This document shows positions 45,327 to 58,084 of a DNA stretch of 64,000 nt, in pieces. Below the pieces are notes generated by a model. It searched no databases. It was given only the letters and a program-made list of their open reading frames with translations, and had not been told where the DNA came from. The first letter of the stretch is position 1, and every line of letters starts with the position of its first letter. This DNA is from Rheum nobile (Eukaryota; Streptophyta; Magnoliopsida; Caryophyllales; Polygonaceae): positions 11,054,001 to 11,118,000 of the forward strand of contig WOAB01000011.1 in the NCBI GenBank assembly GCA_027886185.1, read 5' to 3'. Both the position numbers and the translations under genes were made by a program.

Positions 45327-48300
45327 GGCAATGGCTATATGCACGCGGTTTCGCGTCTAAATGGACGTGAAATCGTGCGCGTAGCTTAGGCGCACAGTTT
45401 TGTGCGCCTAAGCTACGCGCACAGGGGTAAAACATGCATTTTTGAAAATACCTGTGATAAACCCGTGCGCGTAGCTTACGTGCACAAAAAAAAAGTACAT
45501 AACCCATGCGCGTAAGCTAGGCGCACCAAAAAAAAAATTGCAAATTTTTTTCCCCATAATCATGTAGAGAATTTCAATACGAGTCCGTACATATAAAATA
45601 CGTCCAAAACGGACATCGTTTGCCCCTCCAAAAGCCCAAAAAATGAAGTCTTTCTACCCATTTTTTTACAATTTGGTGCCCGACATATAGTGTATTGTAG
45701 TGATTTTTTTTGGTATTTTTTGCATTTTTTAACTATAATTTTGTATAAAATTTTAATACGAGTCCGTACATAGACCTGTCAAAAACCGACCCAACCCGAA
45801 AGGACCCGAACGTCACTGGGTCAAGAAGGACCCGAACCCGACTCGACCCAAACGCAAATTCGAGCTCGCGGATCCCCTTTATTTTATATTTTTTATTTCA
45901 GTTATATTAAATTTTTTAATATACTTTATTAAATAATAATATAATATTAATTATATTATTATAATTATTTTATTAAAGTTAAATAACATAATAATAATCA
46001 TAAGAAAAGGAAATGTTCGATCCGCCGAGTCAACCCGAACTCGTCCGACCCAAAAATTTTACCAACCCGGTCGACCCGAACTCGACATGACCCGAACCCG
46101 ATCAACCCGACCCAGTTGACAGGTCTATTCGTACATATAAAAATTCATATAGTTACACTTATGTACTATAGTATTTCAGTAAATTTCGTATAGTTATGCT
46201 TATATACTATAGTATTTCATTATATTTAATATAGTTATACTTATGTACTATTATAATTCATTATATTTCATATAGTTATACTTATGTACTATATTATTTC
46301 ATTAAATCTAGTATACTTAGACTTATATACTATAGTACTTTATTATATTTCATATAGTTAAACTTATATACTATAATATTTCATTAAATTTTATATAGTT
46401 CCACTTATGTACTATAATATTTCATTAATTCTAGTATACTTAGACTTATATACTATAATATTTCATTATATTTCATATAGTTACACTTATATACTATAGT
46501 ATTTCATTATATTTCATATAGTTACACATATGTACTATAGTATTTCATTAAATCTAGTATACTTAGACTTATATACTATAGTATTTCATTATATTTCATA
46601 TGGTTATACTTATATACTATAGTATTTCATTAAATCCAGTATACTTAGACTTATATACTATAGTATTTCATTATATTTCATATAGTTTCACTGATGTACT
46701 ATAATATTTCATTCAATCTAGTATACTTAGACTTATATACTATAGTATTTCATTAAATTTCGTATAGTTACACTTATATACTATAGTATTTCATTATGTT
46801 TCATATAGTTACACTTATGTACTATAGTATTTCAATAAATCTAGTATACTTAGACTTATATACTATAGTATTTTATTATATTTCGTATAGTTACACTTAT
46901 ATACTATAGTATTTCATTATATTTCATATAGTTACACTTATGTACTATAGTATTTCATTTTGTTTCATATAGTTACACTTATGTACTATAGTATTTCATT
47001 AAATCTAGTATACTTAGACTTATATACTATAGTATTTCATTAAGTCTAGTATAGTTACACTTATATACTATAGTATTTCATTATATTTCATATAATTACA
47101 CTTATGTACTATAGTATTTCATTAAGTCTAGTATACTTAAACTTATATACTATAGTATTTCATTATATTTCATATAGTTACAATTATATACTATAGTATT
47201 TCATTATATTTCATATAGTTACACTTATAAAATACTATAGTACATAAGTTTAACTATATGAAATATAATGAAATAATATAGTATATAAGTCAAAGTATAC
47301 TAGACTTGATGAAATACTATAGTACATAAGTGTAACTGTATGAAATTTAATGAAATACTATAGTATATAAGTGTAACTATATGAAATATAATGAAATAAT
47401 ATAGTATATAAGTCTAAGTATACTAGATTTAATGAAATATTATAGTACATAAGTGGAACTATATGAAATATAATGAAATACTATAGTATATAAGTCTAAG
47501 TATACTAGATTTAATGAAATACTATAGTACATAAGTGTAACTATATGAAATATAATGAAATACTATAGTATATAAGTGTAACTATACTAGACAATGAAAT
47601 ACTATATTACATAAGTGTAACTATATGAAATATAATGAAATACTATAATATATAATGTAACTATATGAAATATAATGAAATACTATAATATATACTATAT
47701 TATATAATGTTTTTATTCTCGGGTTCGGGTCAAATCGGGTTCGGGTCGATCGGGTTGGTAAAATTTTCAGGTCGGGCGGATTCGGGTTGACCTGGCGGGT
47801 CGAACATGTCGTTTTCTTATAATTATTATTATGATTATTATTATGATTTTTAACTTTAATAAAATAATTATAATATTATAATTAATATTATATTATTATT
47901 TAATAAAGTATATTAAAATATTTAATATAACTGAAATAAAATATATAAAATAAAGGGGATCCGTGAGCTCGAATTTGCATTCGGGTCGAGTCGGGTTCGG
48001 GTCCTTCTTGACCCAGTGACGTTCGGGTCCTTTCGGGTTGGGTCGGTTTTTGACAGGTCTATGTACGGACTCGTATTAAAATTTTATACAAAATTATAGT
48101 TTAAAAATGAAAAAAATACCAAATATTTTTACTATAATGCGCTATATATCGGACACCAAATTGTAAAAAAATGGGTAGAAAGACTTCGTTTTTTGGGCTT
48201 TTGGAGGGGCAAACGATGTCCGTTTTGGACGCATTTTATATGTATGGACTCGTATTGAAATTCTCTACATGATTATGTGGAAAAAAAATTCTGCAATTTT

Positions 48301-48512
48301 TTTTTTTTTTTGGTGCGCCTAGCTTACGCGCATGGGTTATGCACTTTTTTTTTTGTGCGCGTAAGCTACGCGCACGGGTTTGTCACATGCATTTTCAAAA
48401 ATGCCTGTTTTACCCCTGTGCGCGTAGCTTAGGCGCACAAAACTGTGCGCCTAAGCTACGCGCATGGTTTCGCGTCCATTTAGACGCGAAACCGCATACA
48501 TATAGCATTTCC
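45327..48512. mobile_element. Foldback element, copy 2 (both terminal repeats present), 3186 bp
   Basis: It starts GGCAATGGCTATATGCACGC and ends GCATACATATAGCATTTCC. The terminal repeats align for about 290 bp with small differences and include the GC-rich hairpins. The flanks are TTTAATTTA on the left and GTTAATTTA (48513-48521) on the right. The interior repeats the plan of copy 1: nested GACCTGTC module, minisatellite array 46130-47228, reversal, shorter inverse array to about 47700, inverse module. This copy shows the full structure. Long terminal repeats, 9-bp duplication and no transposase point to a non-autonomous Mutator-like or foldback element. Confidence 0.78.
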
Positions 48513-48924
48513 GTTAATTTATGGTACAATAAAAGACATTAAGAGTTTATCTTTTTAAAATATCAAATTAGCAAACTAAAATTCATAAATTTGACTATAG
48601 TTTATTTTATGACAAAAAATTAAATAAAAGAAACATGATAATATATGATCATTTTTTAAATACATGAAAATTTTCCTACTGAATATAAACAATTATTAGA
48701 ATAGACCCTAAATAGTTTTAACTTATACTATCATAAAAAATATTTTATAATATTTTATATTTTAATAAAACTAATATTTTGTTATTGTATGAAATGTTCT
48801 TTCATTTACCCTTGAATAAGGACCTTTCTAATCTAACTTTACATCTATTTCTATAAAATCTAATTTTGTTATTTGTATAAAGATACTAAATCGATGGTTT
48901 TCTAATAATGTTGCTAAAGTACGT

Positions 48925-50282
48925 ATGTTATATACTTCAAATAAGGAGCAATTTTGTCATCTCCATAATTATTTTCCCAAGTTTACTGACCTAAAGTTTG
49001 CTTATTTTTATGTTGGACTGGATTTAGAGTTACTTTCCAAAGTTCAGGGCCACTTGAATCAGGCTGTGCGCGATGACACGGAAAATGCCCCACTTGCATC
49101 CTTATTCGATCCTCGATCGTCAGAGAACTATGTCACAGCCGGATCCAGACCATGAGGATATCCTTGGACTTATTACGACCTGACGAGGTACTATAATTTC
49201 TCTAACGAGAAGATAATTTCATTATTCATTTTAAAATGGTTTTCATTTAAATTTATACGACACAAGCTCATGCTTTTATGTGTATTGGTCGTATCGATGC
49301 CATGGAGCAATCTTGAATATCGCCAATACAACACATCGATGTACAGAGGAACCCTAAGGTGCATCCACTTAAATGAGCCTTACATTCCTGATCGAGAGAC
49401 TCTACAGTTCGGTAAGGTTCAACCAATCCCCAGCGACCCGATTCGCCCCATGTTTAGAATCTGACTTCTCAATCATAAGAAGTACAAAGCGAATTTCTCT
49501 CCCGTGGAAGACCACTGGGATGAGTTGCCCAACTACCAATCCCCGATTCTAACGCTACCCAGTTGTGATAAAAGCTCGCAAATAGTGGACGGCTACGTTC
49601 CGTGGTTGCAAAATCTTTCTCACCCTTACATGGTTGTGAATTCCAGGAATGTGATGGAAACCGCAGAGTAACGTCCCCTCCCGCATACATTGAGTACATT
49701 ATAGAACGGAACAATATATAGGGGATAGTTAGGGAGAGCATGCGTCACTGGGATACGGTGCAAGACGGCCATCCTCGAAGAATAGAAATGTCAAATCGGT
49801 TGAAGTTACGGCTGCAGAGGTAGCTGAACCGGAAGGCTATGTCCCAGTTATTGAAACAGAATACGAGGAGCACGGGATACAGTATGGGTTAGCCATAGGT
49901 CCAAGTACAGGTGGAGGGTACCAGGGTCAAACTTCGGCCAAGGATTCCAAGTTCCTACATTTGGGCAAGGATACCAAGCTCCACTGTATGCACTGTCGAC
50001 AGGAGGTCCAAGCTTTGGGCAAGGATAACAAGGTCCACCGTTCGCACCGCTGACTGGAGGTCCAACCTTTGGGCAAGGATACCAAGGTCCACCGTTCACA
50101 CCGCCAACAAGGGACTTTGAGTTCGGGGGGCAATACGGGGGTACGAGTGGATTCCTGAATTTATTTGGGTCTAGGTAAGGGTACGGGCAGTATGGGGGAG
50201 GGTATCCTCCCTAGTACGGGAGAGTTTATGGTCAAGGGTACGAGGGGCCATACAGGGAGGGAATGAGGGAAACAATTAAATA
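48925..50282 (+). pseudogene. Plant mobile domain (PMD, MAIN-like) gene fragment, copy 2
   Basis: Near-identical to 40213-41570, with the same PDRETLQFGKVQPIPSDPIR motif and the same repeat tail (GQGYQGPPF). It keeps TGG in VEDHWDELPNY where copy 1 has TGA, so copy 1 gained that stop after the duplication. Other stops and frame changes are shared, showing that the fragment was already dead when duplicated. Confidence 0.6.
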
Positions 50283-51497
50283 TCTTTTGTATCTAAATCA
50301 AAAATTTCTATACTTTAGTTGAATAACTATTTTCATTATTCTTTCTATTATTTATATTTACTGGGTATATTTCATACGAACGTGCCATATAAATATAATA
50401 CATAAACCGATAATTTTTTTTAACTCTAAGCCTCACACAAACCCGCTAATCGTTTTAGCGATATAATTTATATTTAACGGAAGCGTTTATTCAACTGTAT
50501 GAATTTTTTTATATTTCATCAAAAAATCGCATAAATACCTGTATAATTTTTGGAAATACCCAAATATGAGTTATATCGGTTTACTTATTTTTTGTTATTT
50601 AAAAAAGGAAACGGTTTTAAAAATCAATTTTTTTTCTAAAAAAGAGCGGTTAACAACCGTTGATTTAAAATAAAAGAACGATTTTAAGAACTGTTGATTA
50701 GAAGAAAAAAAACCGCTTTAAAATCATTGATTTGAAGAAAGAAAAAGGACAGTGATTTCTAAAATGGCTGCATCAGCGGTTTACAGATCTTCCGATGTGG
50801 TGCAAGTAATAGTAAATGCTTTAAACAAATGAATGACCCATACATGAATCCTCCAAATTCAGACAAATGAATAACCCATATTAGACTTTTATCATTCCTA
50901 ATCGTGCTCTGCAAGACAGATTAATAATTGTAGTTGTTATATGTCTTTTATGAAAATGGCCAAACTATTGCTAGAAGCATCTCAATTATTAGTTACATTT
51001 ATGTATAAGGTGACAAGGTGTTAGCCAATGTCTATTGCTACTTTTGATTATCACGGCAATATCGGGGATACCGTTTTAAATATCATTCCTACATAAAGTT
51101 TAGGTGAGTTTCCATTTCAGACCAAAATGGTGAATTTTTATTATTACTTGTTAAATCGTATATGTTAGCTTAGAAAATGGTGAAATATTTCTTTGGACAA
51201 TGGAATATAAAATAATTTATGTAATAGTGAATGTAGTTTCTTAGATAAGAAAACTTAATCAACCAACTTATTGATTAATAAAAACTCTAATTCTAAGTGG
51301 TTAGTCTATTAGGATTTCAAACATATAGATGTATTAGTGATGGATTACAAACAATCTTGCAAGCATCCACTTCTTAGCAAGTCTACATAAACCAAACAAG
51401 ACAAGCAATGGCATAACCCTAACAAAAAGTGTACTGACCGTAACCATGAAGCTTAAGATTGCACTATGTCTCCTCTTTTTCACTTGATCGAAAACGC
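50283..51497. other. Gene-free AT-rich stretch, unit 2
   Basis: Counterpart of 41571-42786. Nothing is recognised beyond the degenerate CGGTTAACAACCGTTGATTT repeats near 50610-50760. Confidence 0.5.
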
Positions 51498-52698
51498 AGA
51501 GTTTTAATTACTTTCTTTATTACTATATTATTTCGCTACATCTTTTGTGAAAACAAATTATTTATTCTCTCATACGTAATATTAACGATCTAACAATATA
51601 TTTTGACTAAACGTACTGTCCGACTCCTTGTATTTATAATTGAAAGATACATATTGATTCTTCTGTTTGGACGTCCATTATTTTGCAATATTTGGATTGA
51701 AACAAATCAGCCTTGATCATTCCACGTGATTATTTAACCAATTATTATACAGTACAAAAGATTTTGAATCAATTATTTACTCCAACTTGAACGTTCTAAA
51801 AGTCGGTGTCACATTAGGGACAAAAAATTAATAATTGGCTTCACTTTAATATTTTTTATTAATTTCCGACTCGTCTCGTGATGCTTTATTTTCCGACCCA
51901 AAAAATATGTCTGGCTATATCCAGATTCCAGAGTAAAGAGTTTAGTAATTCTATGAAAAAAATGAGTTAAGTAATTCTCGATCACAGAAAAAAAGAGTTT
52001 AATAATTGAATCGAGTAACTTTGAATTTTGAACGTTTTATGTTACTGTTTAATATAGAGTACTAAGTCGATCTTGTTAAAATTTTAATTTGACTAGATAG
52101 TTGGACTGTTTTGCACAAGAAAAAGTATATTATTATTTTACTTTTTTTAATATAGAAATAATAAATTTGCATTAGTGTGTATTTGCTTTTAGTTTCGAAA
52201 GAGGCCGTATTTTTAAGCAAGATTTAAGGATTATTATTTTAACAATTTATAATTGAATATATAGTTTGTAATAGAGACTAATATTGAATAGAACATTTAA
52301 TTTTGCTTGTTAAAAAGTGGTTTATCTTTATATCGATGGTTTTTTAATATATAATTTATTAAAGTATTTATATTGTGTACTTCAAATAAGGAGTAATTTA
52401 TTTTATGGTACAATAAAAGACATTAAGAGTTTATCTTTTTAAAATATCAAATTAGCAAACTTAAATTCATAAATTTGACTATAGTTTATTTTATGACAAA
52501 AAATTAAATAAAAGAAACATGATAATATATGATCGTTTTTTAAATACATGAAAATTTTCCTACAGAAGGTAAGCAATTATTAGAATAGACTCTAAATAGT
52601 TTTAATTTATACTATCATAAAAAATATTTTATAATATTTTATATTTTAATAAAACCTAATATTTTGTTATTGTATGAAATGTTCTTTCATGCTACATA
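51498..52698. repeat. Third copy of the element-A LTR end plus flank; empty sites for elements C and foldback
   Basis: The LTR fragment is at about 51498-51597, then the flank. At 52102-52111 GACTGTTTTG is intact (no element C). At 52397-52405 TTTATTTTA runs straight into TGGTACAATAAAAG, as it would have before the foldback element inserted. This copy extends to about 52695, further than the second copy, and there meets Copia remnant D. Confidence 0.8.
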
Positions 52699-53354
52699 CT
52701 AAACTTTAGATGTTGAAAGAATGACGAAGTTTTGTTTCTTTGATCCCCAAGAGAATAAACAAGGGCCTAAGAAATGTGTCATCCCATATGTGTTTTTCCG
52801 ATCCACTAGATGGCCAGCAAAATCAGCATTCATGAAGCCAACAAGTTCAAAGGCACTATTCCTTGGATACCAAAGGCACATGTGGTCGTTTCCCTTCAAA
52901 TATTGATCTCAATTTTTTCTTCACCTCCTTCAAGTGTGATTCCATGGGATTTGCTTGGAACATCGCACATAAGCACACACTGAACATAATACTTGGCCTA
53001 CTTGTCGTGAGAAGAGGAGTGAACCAATAATTCCTCTATGCTTTGTTTGATCAACACCTATACCATTCGAATATGCATCCAAGCTAGTGGTATGAGAAAT
53101 AAGGATATTAATGGGTTTAGCACTTTCCATACCATACTTCTTCAACAACTCCTTGATTTACTTTGTTGATGAACCTTTATTCTCTCTTCACTCTGAAAAG
53201 ACTTGCAATTTTAAGAAGAACTAAAGTTCCCTTATCATGCTCATCTACAACTCGCTACTCATCAAGTTCTTACAACATTCTACAAGTGAAGGGTTAGTGG
53301 AACCAAAGATAATATCATCAACATAGACTTGAACAACTTGAATTTCACCTTTCT
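52699..53354 (-). pseudogene. Copia remnant D: reverse transcriptase and RNase H
   Basis: The minus strand, right to left, reads KKGEIQVVQVYVDDIIFGST (YVDD at 53325-53314), then a broken segment with LMSSE, HRGIIGSLL and the RNase H start NDHMCLWYPRNSAFELVGF, DRKNTYGMTHFLG and GSKKQNFVILSTS. The wording is close to elements A and B, so it is SIRE-like. Stops and shifts are common. The left end stops at 52699 inside RNase H. The right end is cut by the LTR-like insertion at 53355 and continues at 57207-57354. Confidence 0.82.
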
Positions 53355-53654
53355 TGTAACACCCCCGACTTATGTCGGTAGTGCCACACACAAGTGACCC
53401 CATACTTTAATGTCCAAAGTTATTGTAGGCTTAATCCGAACAATTTGTGCATAAAATATATAAATATTCTACAATAAAAGAGTATGGGAGAATGACACCA
53501 GCCAATCATACAAGAAAAATGAAAGGTTGGTAAGTTTTACAAACGATATTGATATTACCCTCATAAATTGAGGAGGTAAGTTTTACAAACAATATTGAAA
53601 TTACAACGGACGACTTTAAGTAAATCCTAATTACATCACTAGATTAAAACACTT

Positions 53655-56120
53655 TCGCTTATTACATTAATTAGGAAATTTAGATCTTATATTCAACAAC
53701 CTTGATTTTTTTTCAAAACTAAACTTCAACCGCAAGCCTTCTTCTCCGTCTCGTTACTTCTAGACAATCTGAGGCAAGTCGCCTCATGTGCCGTATGGGA
53801 CGAATGACACCAGCCAACCATCCAAGGAAAAAGAAAGGTTGGTTAGTCTAATGAAAGACAATGCAAGGGTATTTATGTGAGATTTTGTGTAGTCATATAT
53901 AGTTACTACCCTTGCTTATCGAATAATACTCGATAAACGATATATAATTTCTATACTTCCACTGAACCATAGAAAATGTATGATTCAAGAGAAGACTCCA
54001 ATGAAACTGTGTCTTATGGGAATTATATGTATTTGTTTGGGGAACATTTATAATTATTACACATCAAGGATTTCAAAAATGACTCCTTTGACTATTTGGG
54101 TCCTTAATCAACCTCACCGCATAATGCGATTTCAGATTGGAAAAGGGACAAACTTTAGACAGGAGCCCGAGTGGTTTACACGTTGTACTTCTCGCCCGAA
54201 GTATTTTAATTATGTGCATAAAAGCACTTATCTTATTAAATTCCAAAACGTGCATTTACGTTAATGCTTTTAAATCCACACCATATTGATACGAGAATAT
54301 CATGGGACGAATCCCGAATAACGACACTAGCTAAGTGCACCACCACTCATATTCGAATGAGGGTACGGTCATGACCAAAAGTATTAGTCCAATAATCCTC
54401 CTATTACCAACTCATAAAAATATAGCTAAACCTCCCGAGGTATACAACGCTCATATGAAAACTATTGCTAACTAATCATACAAGTCCACACCAAAGTTCA
54501 ACTAGCACCGTATGATAATAATAATATATGGGTCATCACTAGCATAGATACAACCTACTATATAATTCATATTTTTCCACACTATTACAACACACAAGTT
54601 CCCAAACAAAAAATAGAAATATTTATCCCAACTTAATTAGAACAGTTAATTAATTGTCAATTAAGGAAAATATGAAATAAATGCAAGAGCGAACCACCAC
54701 TTGCCTTACTTATGGAGATCATACGTATACACCATGCACACGTCGAACATCATAGATCCCTTCTGAGCACACCACACTCACATCACAAGCAACCACCCTA
54801 GTGATGACGGTTGAACCATCAAGCGCGTTAGATTAAGAAAAAGCTTGGTTTGTTGAGCGATGAGGCAATACCAACGCTCCACCAACCGCCTATTACATTA
54901 ATTAGGAAATTTAGATTTTATATTGAACAAACTTGAAAATTCTTCAATATTAAACTTCAACCGCAAACCTTCTTCTCCGTCTCGTTACTTCTAGACCACC
55001 TGAGGCAAGTTGACTCATGTGCCGTATGAGACAGATGACACCAGCCAACCATGCAAGAAAAATGAAAGGTATGTTAGTCTAATGAAAAACTATGCAAGGG
55101 TATTTATGTGAGGTTCTTTGTAGTCGTATGTAGTTACTACCCTTGTTTACTCAAATAATACTCGATAAACGGTATATAATTACTGTACTTCCATTGAAAC
55201 ATAGAATATGAATGATTCAAAAGAAGACTCCAATGAAACTGATTCTTATGGGAATTATATCTATTTGTTTGGGAACATTTATAATTATTACACATCAACG
55301 ATTTCAAAAATGACTCTTGTGACTATTTGGGTCCTTAATCAACCTCACCGCATAATGCGAATTCAGATTGGAAAGGGGACATACTTTAAACAAGAGCCCA
55401 AGCGGTTTCCACGTTGTACTTCTCGCCCGAAGTATATTAATATGTGCATAAAAGCACTTATCTTATTAAATTTCAAAATATGCATTTACGTTAAAGCTTT
55501 TAAAGCCACACCATCTCGATACGAGAATATCATGGGACAAATCCCGAACAACGACACTAGCTAAGTGCACCACCACTTATATTCAAATAAGGGTATGGTC
55601 CCGACCAAAAGTATCAGGGCAATAATCTTCCTAATACCAAGTTATAAAGAAACAACTAAACCTCACGAGATATATAGCATTTCTACGAATACATGTGCTA
55701 ACTAAGCATACAAGTCCACACCAAATTCACACCAAAGTTGAACTAGCACCCTACGATAATAATAATATATATACAACTAATACAAGGGTCATCACTAGCA
55801 ATATATACAACCTAGTATATAATTCATATTTTTCCACTCCATTTCCCAAACACAAAATAGAAATATTTATCCCAACTTAATTAAAACAATTAATTAATTA
55901 TGAATTACGGAAAATATGGAATAAATGCAATAGAGAACCGCCACTTGCCTTACTTATTGAGATCATACGTATACACCATGCACACGTCGACCACCATGGA
56001 TCACTTCTGAGCACACCACGCTCACATTACAAGCAACCACCCTAGTGATGACGGTCAAACCATCAAATGCGCTAGACCAAGACAAAGCTTGGTTTGTTGA
56101 GCGCCGAGTTAATGCCAACA
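53655..56120 (+). repeat. Imperfect 1.24-kb tandem duplication inside the LTR-like insertion
   Basis: Copy 1 runs from about 53655 to 54892 and copy 2 from about 54893 to 56120. Both begin TTACATTAATTAGGAAATTTAGA and share CTTCTTCTCCGTCTCGTTAC, the CAGCCAACCAT phrase, an ATTTGGGTCCTTAATCAACC block and the CATACGTATACACCATGCAC end. Divergence is moderate. Confidence 0.8.
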
Positions 56121-57206
56121 CTTCACTAACCCCAACGAAACCAAATAAGGTTTTGTGGTATAAGACCAACTAGGAAACTTCTAGCTGAAAGAACTAAAGC
56201 TGAAAAGTAATAAACTGAGAAACTTACGTGACAATGAAGAGGGCACTAAGCTTCATCTCCTACCCTAGGAGAGATAACGTTGAAGACTGATGATGAACTC
56301 TAAGAGGAATCCCAAAAAATCAATTATTTCGCCGTTGTGGGCCCGTAAAAGAAATGGGTCCGCCATAGCGAAACATTTCCAAATTTGAAGAGTTTCGCTT
56401 TTGTGGACTCGCCAAGAAGACTAGGTCCGCCGATAGCGAATCATCTTACAAATTATGAACTTTTGATGAATGGTAGAGAGTGTCTAGATCTCTATATATA
56501 AGTGTTTCTTCAACCCTTCTTTCTCTCTCTTTCGGATGTGGGATGAGAGTTCTACTAATATTTCTAAGATGAGCAATGTGGGAAAAAACTATTTGATGAC
56601 CCATATTGGCTCATAATTTCGAACCACTTACTGTTGAATTACATCTTGATGCATACTAGAGAATTGTAGATCTCCGAGTCTAGTTTCTAACACATCTTGA
56701 ATCATCAAAATCCGAGCTTGTGACAACATATATGCCTGTTCTACGAAGCTTCCTCGAACACAACAATTCCTACCAGAATCCCTACAAAAATTCTAAACTT
56801 AAATCAAATTGATCCATCATTAATCAAAACACCGAGTTTTCATCCGTCACTTTGATTTATTTCATCCCACGACTAACTAGGGCTTGTTTGGATAATTGTT
56901 AACGATGTTCACAAATGTTTTTTTTAGCTCATTCACATCATACACAAAGAGTCTAAGTTATCAGATTATATCTTCAGACTACTAATAATCTTACCCGATT
57001 AAAAATTAACTTTCCTTATTCGGAAACATACTAGAGATAGAGTTACTCTTTTTTGTAATCCTCAACCATAGACCTTACTATTTATAGTAGCTTTTCATTT
57101 TACATCCCAACATTTGAATTTCTGGAGTATTTACGTTTTGACCCCATGTTGTTTTTATTGACATAAATGTCCTTTATAAAAATTCATAATATTTAGGGTT
57201 ATTACA
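56121..57206. other. Right part of the LTR-like insertion, no gene
   Basis: Apart from a short TC-rich run (about 56518-56531) and the terminal GGGTTATTACA I see nothing to annotate. A probable TATA box (TATATATAAG, near 56494) is followed by a GTGTTTCTTC start-like region, in keeping with an LTR promoter on the plus strand. Confidence 0.4.
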
Positions 57207-57354
57207 TCCTCTCTCTCTGAGGAATAGTGTCTTATCCATTGAACCACGTCTGAACCCATTAGATAAGAGAAACTGTGTGAACTTCTCATACCGATCTTGC
57301 TTAAGGATTTGTCCAACATGGACAAGCAATTGGCATCTACAACACCTAGATGTT
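57207..57354 (-). pseudogene. Copia remnant D, upstream continuation of the reverse transcriptase
   Basis: The minus strand reads YEKFTQFLLSNGFRRGSMDK then TLFLRER, which directly precedes KKGEIQVVQVYVDD of the part at 52699-53354 in Copia RTs. Just before it the family's LYGLKQAPRAWYE stretch is collapsed by a small deletion. It ends where CACTA element 2 begins. Confidence 0.75.
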
Positions 57355-57862
57355 CACTAGTACAGAACTAGGGCTCGGACCCCATTTTTTTTCCTCTCCG
57401 GACCACAGTTCAAAAACCGTGGTTGTTCTCGGCGAGGTCCGAACCCCGGTTTTTAGTAAAACCGGAGTAAAAATCTTTTTTTTTTATAAATAAAATAAAA
57501 TCGGACCCTGGTTTTTACCAAAAACCAGGGTCCCAGTTTCTTTTTTTTCAAAAAATAATAATCCGGACCACGGGTTTTTTTTTTTATAAAAAAATGGGAC
57601 CCGGCTTGCTAAAATGTTATTCTTTTCCTTCAGTTGCTACTTACAAATACAATAAACAAATAAAATATCATAAAATATCTCTCAGTAAACAAATTGTTGA
57701 AGAACCAAAGTTATTCAAATAGATAAATTACAAATGATATGTTTTAATCGATCAAGATTCAGCATGCCAACAATTGAAAAAATAACTTATGGTTAGTTAT
57801 TGCCTTTACATAACTGCTTGCCTGAAGAATTGGCTAGAAGCATAGGATGAAGCCATGAAGTT

Positions 57863-57955
57863 TCAACTTGAGAAGTCGATTGACTTAATAATCAAATCTG
57901 CATTTTTCTTTGACTTCATGATCATCTCTGCATTTTGCCTGTCGTTGTAATCAAT
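57863..57955 (-). pseudogene. Terminal exon-like segment of the captured gene (not TOM1-like)
   Basis: On the minus strand, after an acceptor-like TTTTTCTTTTTCCAG, an open segment reads IDYNDRQNAEMIMKSKKN and so on to a TGA at 57865-57863. It would be spliced in frame to the exon at 58085-58148. TOM1-family proteins continue differently after KKLHE, so this piece either comes from another source or is a decayed intron read by chance. Confidence 0.35.
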
Positions 57956-58084
57956 CTGGAAAAAGAAAAAAAAGAATTGAGTTTCTCAGCTGCTAAACAC
58001 GAAAATATACTGATGAATCACATGATGTTGTTAATAGTCATATAATAAAAGAATTTCGTGTAAACTAGAATGAAAAAGTAGTAC

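Larger units (their letters stand above)
43562..52273 (+). repeat. Tandem duplication, unit 2 (8.71 kb)
   Basis: A nearly identical copy of unit 1. The offset between matching bases is 8364 up to the foldback element and 8712 after it; the 348-bp difference lies inside the foldback element. It begins within the 3' tail of element C, so this 3' LTR (44312-45035) has no element attached to it upstream. Confidence 0.88.
53355..57206. mobile_element. LTR-like insertion (3.85 kb) in Copia remnant D, perhaps a very long solo LTR
   Basis: It starts TGTAACACCCCCGACTTATG and ends TTTAGGGTTATTACA. The paired termini TGTAACACCC / GGGT(T)ATTACA are those of many plant LTRs (often Gypsy). The flanks are the two halves of one Copia RT, which proves it is an insertion. 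The flanking pentamers (TTTCT, TCCTC) are not a clean duplication. No retrotransposon coding is present. It contains an internal duplication of about 1.24 kb. Two small open frames (53980-54264, 55208-55564) are simply the two copies of one chance frame. Confidence 0.55.

Noticed and set aside
49848..50133. Minus-strand ORFs rich in WYPCPK / WTLLSLPKAWT repeats
   Set aside because: These are antisense readings of the GQGYQGPPF repeat tail of the plant-mobile-domain pseudogene.
53980..55564. Two related ORFs (94 and 118 codons) as a gene pair
   Set aside because: They are the same chance frame in the two copies of a tandem duplication inside a non-coding LTR-like block.
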